Shown: positions 60,301 through 64,000 of the stretch, one piece after another
How positions within the stretch are numbered: position 1 is the first letter of the stretch
How the letters are laid out: every line of letters begins with the position of its first letter
DNA from: Myrica gale
Taxonomy: Eukaryota > Streptophyta > Magnoliopsida > Fagales > Myricaceae
NCBI GenBank assembly: GCA_963930655.1
Contig: OZ005610.1
Span: 21,645,001-21,709,000, forward strand
Direction of reading: 5' to 3'
DNA: 64,000 bases
Program-made: the position numbers and the translations under genes
The notes under the pieces: model-generated
The model's database searches: none
Told to the model about the DNA's origin: nothing
Seen by the model: the letters and a program-made list of their open reading frames with translations, nothing else

Positions 60301-62165
60301 TAGTTGGGAGACATATATCTTTTTCTCTCATGGACTGACGTTTATCTTTGACTTTTTGTGGTTGACATAAATGGATGGACGCTACATTTTTCTGTCTTGG
60401 GCTTGTTCACTGACAATGTCTTGCAAAATCTTTGATGTGTTTTGCTTTTCATTAGGTTGTTTGACTCAGCAAAGGCTTTGGCTTTCAACAATGTTCCAAC
60501 GCGCGAAGAGGTATGGTCTTAAGATGATTATTCTGTCATCTCTACTCATGGGGTTAATGCCTTAACAGCATCCTACTGTCATATATGTTTTTAACTTTAG
60601 TGAAATAGGGAAAAGAAATTTGCTCCTTGACTTTTCATGTAGTAGCCATGGAGTTGCTTGGTTCATCATGATGACTGGTGCATGAATGCAGGTCAAAGAA
60701 GCCATCTTCACAACTCTCATTAGGAATGGAATGTTTGATAGCGCACACATTCGACTATCTCTAACTCGTGGCAAGAAGGTTTCCCTCTCTGTACTGGAAA
60801 ATTCCTTGTAATCCATATTAAATTCTATTAGGAAGTCGTCATTTTTATCTAACTCACATTTGCAGTTGCCTACACGAAAGTTTAGGCTGGAAACAGCAAG
60901 ACAGATAAACATTTTCTTATTTAGCTTTGTGGCACAATCTATTTCTTTACTGTGTTACAATATTCTTGCCTTCTTCAGGTTACCTCTGGTATGAGTCCAG
61001 TGTTCAATCTTTATGGATGCACCTTAATTGGTAAGAGAGAATTCCTAGTCCATTGCAATTATAATGCACGTACTGCTACATAATTTTTTGTTGTCCTGTG
61101 TGCGTGTTGGGCCCATATGTACACAATCATGTAGGAGCATATTGAATTGCTTGAGCTTGCTCGAGCGTGCGACCAAAACCTGTTCGGGTGTTGTGAATGG
61201 CTCAGTGGGTTCTCAAGACCAGGGAAACCAAACACCCAAATGGCTTCTTGAGTAGGAACCGCCCTTGAATTTTGAACCTGCCTTAGAAACATGGAACTTC
61301 TGGCCGAGGTTCTCTTCTAGGATTCTAACCCAAAACTTTTGATTTAAACTTTATTCCTTCTGACACAAAAATTTTAGTTGGAATACACGTCTTTCTTTAT
61401 GGTGGTTAGATTTATAGGTTTAAAAAAAAAATTGGCTGCCTAATAAACTCAAGTTTGACATGTGTTTGGTTTTCCCATTCTTAAACTGTCTTATTTTCTT
61501 GGGCAGATATACAAACTTTGGGGAGGATCCCGTAAATCACTCCCACTGAATAGCTTTCAAAATTTAGAATGTGTGTCGTAGACGATATTATTAAACTAGA
61601 GAAAATCTGAAATAGATATCTTCGCTAAGAATCCTGAGTGTACTTGCAAGTGACTGGCTTCTCTGCTTTAATGGCTGAGAGGTCATGGAGACTAGTGAAG
61701 TTTGTCCGAAATACTATTTCTGAACATGAATGCTTAACCCATGGGTGTTAGATATTTTGCTTAATCAAGGTTTGAGAAACCTGATTATATTTAAAATCAT
61801 ACTTGGTATTATTCAGGAAATCTGCCAGTTTGAGCTATTATGTTTTGTTCAATTCATCTTTTTATCATACCCAACTTGGCAATGGAGCTGGTGTTCAGGT
61901 TTTGGACCTATCGCAATGGGTTTCCAAGCAAGGCACTAACCCTTGTACACACAGTCTGTATTTGACAATAAGATTTTTTGCACCTTTTAGCATATAATCA
62001 TCTATGGTAGCAGTTTTGTTACGATAGACTTTGCTGTTACAATCCTTGTTTATGGCATATATTCTTTTGAAAAATGCAGTGTTACCTGAATGGAAGCCCC
62101 CTGTCTATGATAATTTGCATGGTATAACTCTGGTGACTGCTACTACGCGTCGTAATTCACCCAAT
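51352..62165 (+). CDS. Branched-chain-amino-acid aminotransferase-like protein, two-domain, 3' end beyond window
   Basis: Thirteen exons (51352-51447, 52560-52658, 53370-53441, 54635-54727, 56866-57003, 57814-57872, 58313-58415, 59240-59428, 59535-59635, 60456-60510, 60692-60778, 60979-61030, 62080-62165) give 410 codons in one open frame. The first half is a P-loop, sulfotransferase-like domain (VEVIHSWSAPRSISTGLMYS, DEPLYANFLRVTGMDRPYRE, KHFILIRNPLDIL, KWEAGPKPIDGIWAPWWYKS). From about residue 270 a class IV aminotransferase domain begins (LLAWVGDEILPRESAK, VSVFDSVVQGGDSVWEGLR, HIRLSLTRGKK, LVTATTRRNSPN). The exons with the PLP-binding Lys (SKIHHNN in relatives) and the C-terminal 150 or so residues should lie past the insertions after 62582 or past 64000. 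Family matches Arabidopsis At5g27410/At3g05190; the reaction of these fused proteins is not established. All borders are GT-AG; introns carry a LINE, a MITE and a TRIM. Confidence 0.9.
53887..54426 (-). pseudogene. Possible antisense gene fragment in intron 3 of the aminotransferase-like gene
   Basis: The minus strand is open for 179 codons. Its last 43 residues begin MKPRPFPAITLKQFVLRYSA, which looks like a mitochondrial or plastid presequence (basic, hydroxylated, no acids). I do not recognise the protein. It could be a first exon carried in by a transposon, or chance; there is no downstream partner exon. Confidence 0.2.
56275..56745. repeat. MITE with long terminal inverted repeats in intron 4
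   Basis: The left arm (gggctcttgacactttgc, gagatatttcattcacca, ttcattaatccgtcaattt) and the right arm read in reverse (gagtcttgatactttgc, gagatattttattcacca, ttcattattccgtcaattt) match over about 160 bases at each end, with a short spacer of about 150 bases. Long inverted repeats without coding suggest a Mutator-like or fold-back MITE. No target duplication was confirmed. It lies wholly inside intron 4. Confidence 0.6.
58551..59164 (+). mobile_element. 5'-truncated L1-type LINE insertion with perfect 18-bp target duplication
   Basis: acaagattttagacactc is repeated exactly at 58533-58550 and 59165-59182. The insert is open from its start to 59084 and encodes the C-terminal end of a plant LINE polyprotein: VPTRVSFFVWEALHGRILTT, RRRGIYVVEWCYLCKGDGES and IHHVLLHCSVARGLWNHVF are the zinc-binding RVT tail domain (zf-RVT). 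After the stop come about 65 bases of 3' UTR with ataaaattt and an A tail. The perfect duplication and open frame mean a young insertion, in sense orientation in intron 7 of the aminotransferase-like gene. Confidence 0.92.
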
Positions 62166-62256
62166 GTAAGCTTCTTTTCTTTTTCCCTCCCTAAAAGGTT
62201 ATAATATGGAGAAGGTGAAGAATATCTTGCTTGTGTCTTAACATGGCTAAGTTTTA

Positions 62257-62350
62257 TGAAGATGGTTCCTCTTGAAGCTCTTTGGTGTTACTTCATGTTT
62301 AAGTTTAACCTAAGATGGTTCCCCTTGAAGCTCTTTGGTGTTACTTCATT
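62257..62350 (+). repeat. Short imperfect tandem duplication in intron 13
   Basis: aagatggttcctcttgaagc and aagatggttccccttgaagc, each followed by tctttggtgttacttcat, lie about 52 bases apart. This is a simple two-copy local duplication; no function is suggested. Confidence 0.7.
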
Positions 62351-62581
62351 GTTGTCATTTTTAACCATAGAAATATTTTCCTAAAGATATTTTAGGAACC
62401 ATTGCTTCGAGAGCTCCAGAGCCCTCAATGGGGCATTTTATGGAAGAAAAAAGTAAAAAATGGAAAATTGTAATTACTTTGAAGGAATTGACTAGGTGCT
62501 GAACTGTGTTATTTTGGAATCACCATCAAACCTGAGTGCATCAAGTTTCAACTCTTGACGTGCGTTAAATTTGACTTGTAT

Positions 62582-63062
62582 TGTGATACCCCGAATCCCA
62601 CATGGAGTGAGAGAAGAGAATGAATGAGTGATTGGTTCTATAAGGGTTAAGTCCCACATTGGGACCTTACTAGGTTGAACTGGACTTTATAATGATCCAA
62701 GGAGCTTCAAGAGCAACCTTGATTAGTCATTTTGAAGTCAAAGCACAGATGTGTGTAGTGCTTGTCTTTGGGTCGTTACAAATGGTATCATAACGGTCCT
62801 AGTAACCACCAATGTGGGTTTGGTGGGCCTTGACGAGGACGTTAAGGATTTAAGGGGGGAGATTGTGATACCCCGAATCCCACATGGAGTGGGAGAAGAG
62901 AATGAATGAGTGATTGGTTCTATAAGAGCTAAGTCCCACATTGGGACATTACTAGGTTGAACTGAGCTTTATAATGATCCAAGGAGCTTCAAGAACAACC
63001 TTGACTAGTCATTTTGAAGTCAAAGCACAGATGTGACTAGTGCTTGTCCTTGGGTCGTTACA
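62582..63062 (+). mobile_element. TRIM-type LTR retroelement (about 481 bp)
   Basis: Terminal repeats of 199 bases each at 62582-62780 and 62864-63062 start TGTGATACCCCGAATCCCAC and end ggtcgttaca. They are about 95 percent alike, suggesting a recent insertion. Between them lie a primer site tggtatcataacggtcc (initiator Met tRNA type) directly after the first repeat and a purine tract taaggggggagat directly before the second. There is no coding capacity. A matching 5-base target duplication was not seen, perhaps because another element starts right beside it. It lies in the presumed intron 13 of the aminotransferase-like gene. Confidence 0.85.
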
Positions 63063-63069
63063 AAATTAT

Positions 63070-64000
63070 TGTAATACCCCGTCCCGAAAAAGGTGTAAGT
63101 GAGTAATTTGAATTTTAAACAAAGAGATAAGGCTTAATCGTATGTTTGATTTTTAAATAGAGGTTAAATCGTATTTTTGAATTTAAAGGTGCTAATATGG
63201 AGATGTGATCTATATTTGTTAAAAGGTTTGAATAGAGATTTGATTTTGGGTTTGAATTTAATAGTTAAGATATGAATAAAGATTATTCATATATTTGAAT
63301 TTGAAAGATATGGATAAAGATCTTATGTTTGAATTTAAAAGTAATGGATAGAGGTATGCTTGAATTTTAAAAGTTGAAGAGATAGAGTCTAATAAATAGA
63401 CGCAGAGAATGTTTATTAGAGACCAAAATTTGGATTGAGGTGGTGCTAATAGTTTCCATGAGATTTTTCGGCAATTATTGGAGAAACTTTAAAGATTGGT
63501 TAAGCGTTTGAGGTAAGTGGTTCTTCAATGAGATTTTTAAACGTGTACCGTATTTTTATATGGTTTTGATGTATTATTTGGGGAACTGAACAAATTTCTG
63601 GTAAAATGAGATTGTCGTGATTTTCATGAAACTCAATTGAAATATTTATAACTTGAGCGTACTGTGAAAATTATCCTTGCGCTGGTGACATATCTTTGTG
63701 GTTCGTGTGGCCAATTTGGAGGTCTTTGTGGCCTGGAGGTCTGTGTGACCATTGGTGATTTCCCTATATTGCACGGCCTTGGATATTTTTGTTACAAACT
63801 TGTATTTTTGGATTTGGTATGACTCACAGTATTTTATTCTGGATTTCGATTATTATGATAAAATTGTCTTTTCCCCAACCCCCATTGACTTACTACTTAC
63901 TGAGATAGTCGTAGCTCACCCTTTATTCTCATATTTTTCAAAGTTGACAGAATTAGAAAAGTTCGAGGAGCTTCAGATAGATTTTTGTTTTGAAGACGTG
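63070..64000 (+). mobile_element. Probable LTR of a larger retroelement, running off the window
   Basis: From 63070 the sequence reads TGTAATACCCCGTCCCGAAA, a beginning often seen in plant LTRs, followed by AT-rich, repeat-like sequence with the recurring gtttgaattt(a)aa motif (63140-63370). No end, primer site or coding domain is visible before 64000, so the family is open and the border is tentative. Confidence 0.35.

Overview
The window looks like nuclear DNA from a eudicot, probably a woody rosid, though I cannot name the species. It is AT-rich, its genes have many introns with GT-AG borders, its proteins are plant-type (vacuolar NHX, PsbP-domain, thylakoid-lumen TLP18.3, plant-type kinesin-1), and its gaps are packed with plant transposons. 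Exon models were built by hand from reading frame, splice borders and remembered family sequences. Coordinates should be right to the base where the frame closes, but no transcript was available.

Layout. 1-8600 is repeat-rich: the end of a hAT-like MITE, a long fold-back element, a 3.7 kb CACTA transposon carrying pieces of an HSP70-14/15-type gene and of TOM40, a small TRIM retroelement, one uncharacterised 224-aa reading frame and SINE-like debris. 8618-22623 holds two intact minus-strand genes: mitochondrial ribosomal protein mL45 (12 exons, 303 aa) and a class I vacuolar Na+(K+)/H+ antiporter (14 exons, 541 aa). 24047-26447 is a gag-only copia-type element. 26450-30900 is AT-rich and without genes. 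31165-33628 (minus) is a PsbP-domain protein. 35518-37529 (plus) is TLP18.3, convergent with a GDSL esterase gene (40321-38596, minus) that has a second, duplicated first exon at 41023-40780. 42130-46493 (minus) is a kinesin-1 gene with a complete motor domain. 47520-49165 is the decayed 3' half of a FAM86-type (EEF2KMT-like) methyltransferase gene. 51352 to about 62165 (plus) holds 13 exons of a two-domain branched-chain-aminotransferase-like gene that runs off the window; its introns carry a fresh LINE fragment, a MITE and a TRIM.

How the genes relate. They do not form an operon-like unit. Two act in the thylakoid lumen (PsbP-domain protein, TLP18.3), one in the mitochondrial ribosome, one at the vacuole, one in secretion or the cell wall (GDSL) and one on microtubules. 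Several neighbours recall gene orders known from Arabidopsis chromosomes 1, 3 and 5, so this seems to be an old conserved eudicot block swollen by transposons. The most unusual items are the gene-capturing CACTA element, the duplicated phase-compatible GDSL first exon, the tandemly duplicated splice donor in the kinesin gene, and two tiny retroposon-like insertions with long target duplications.
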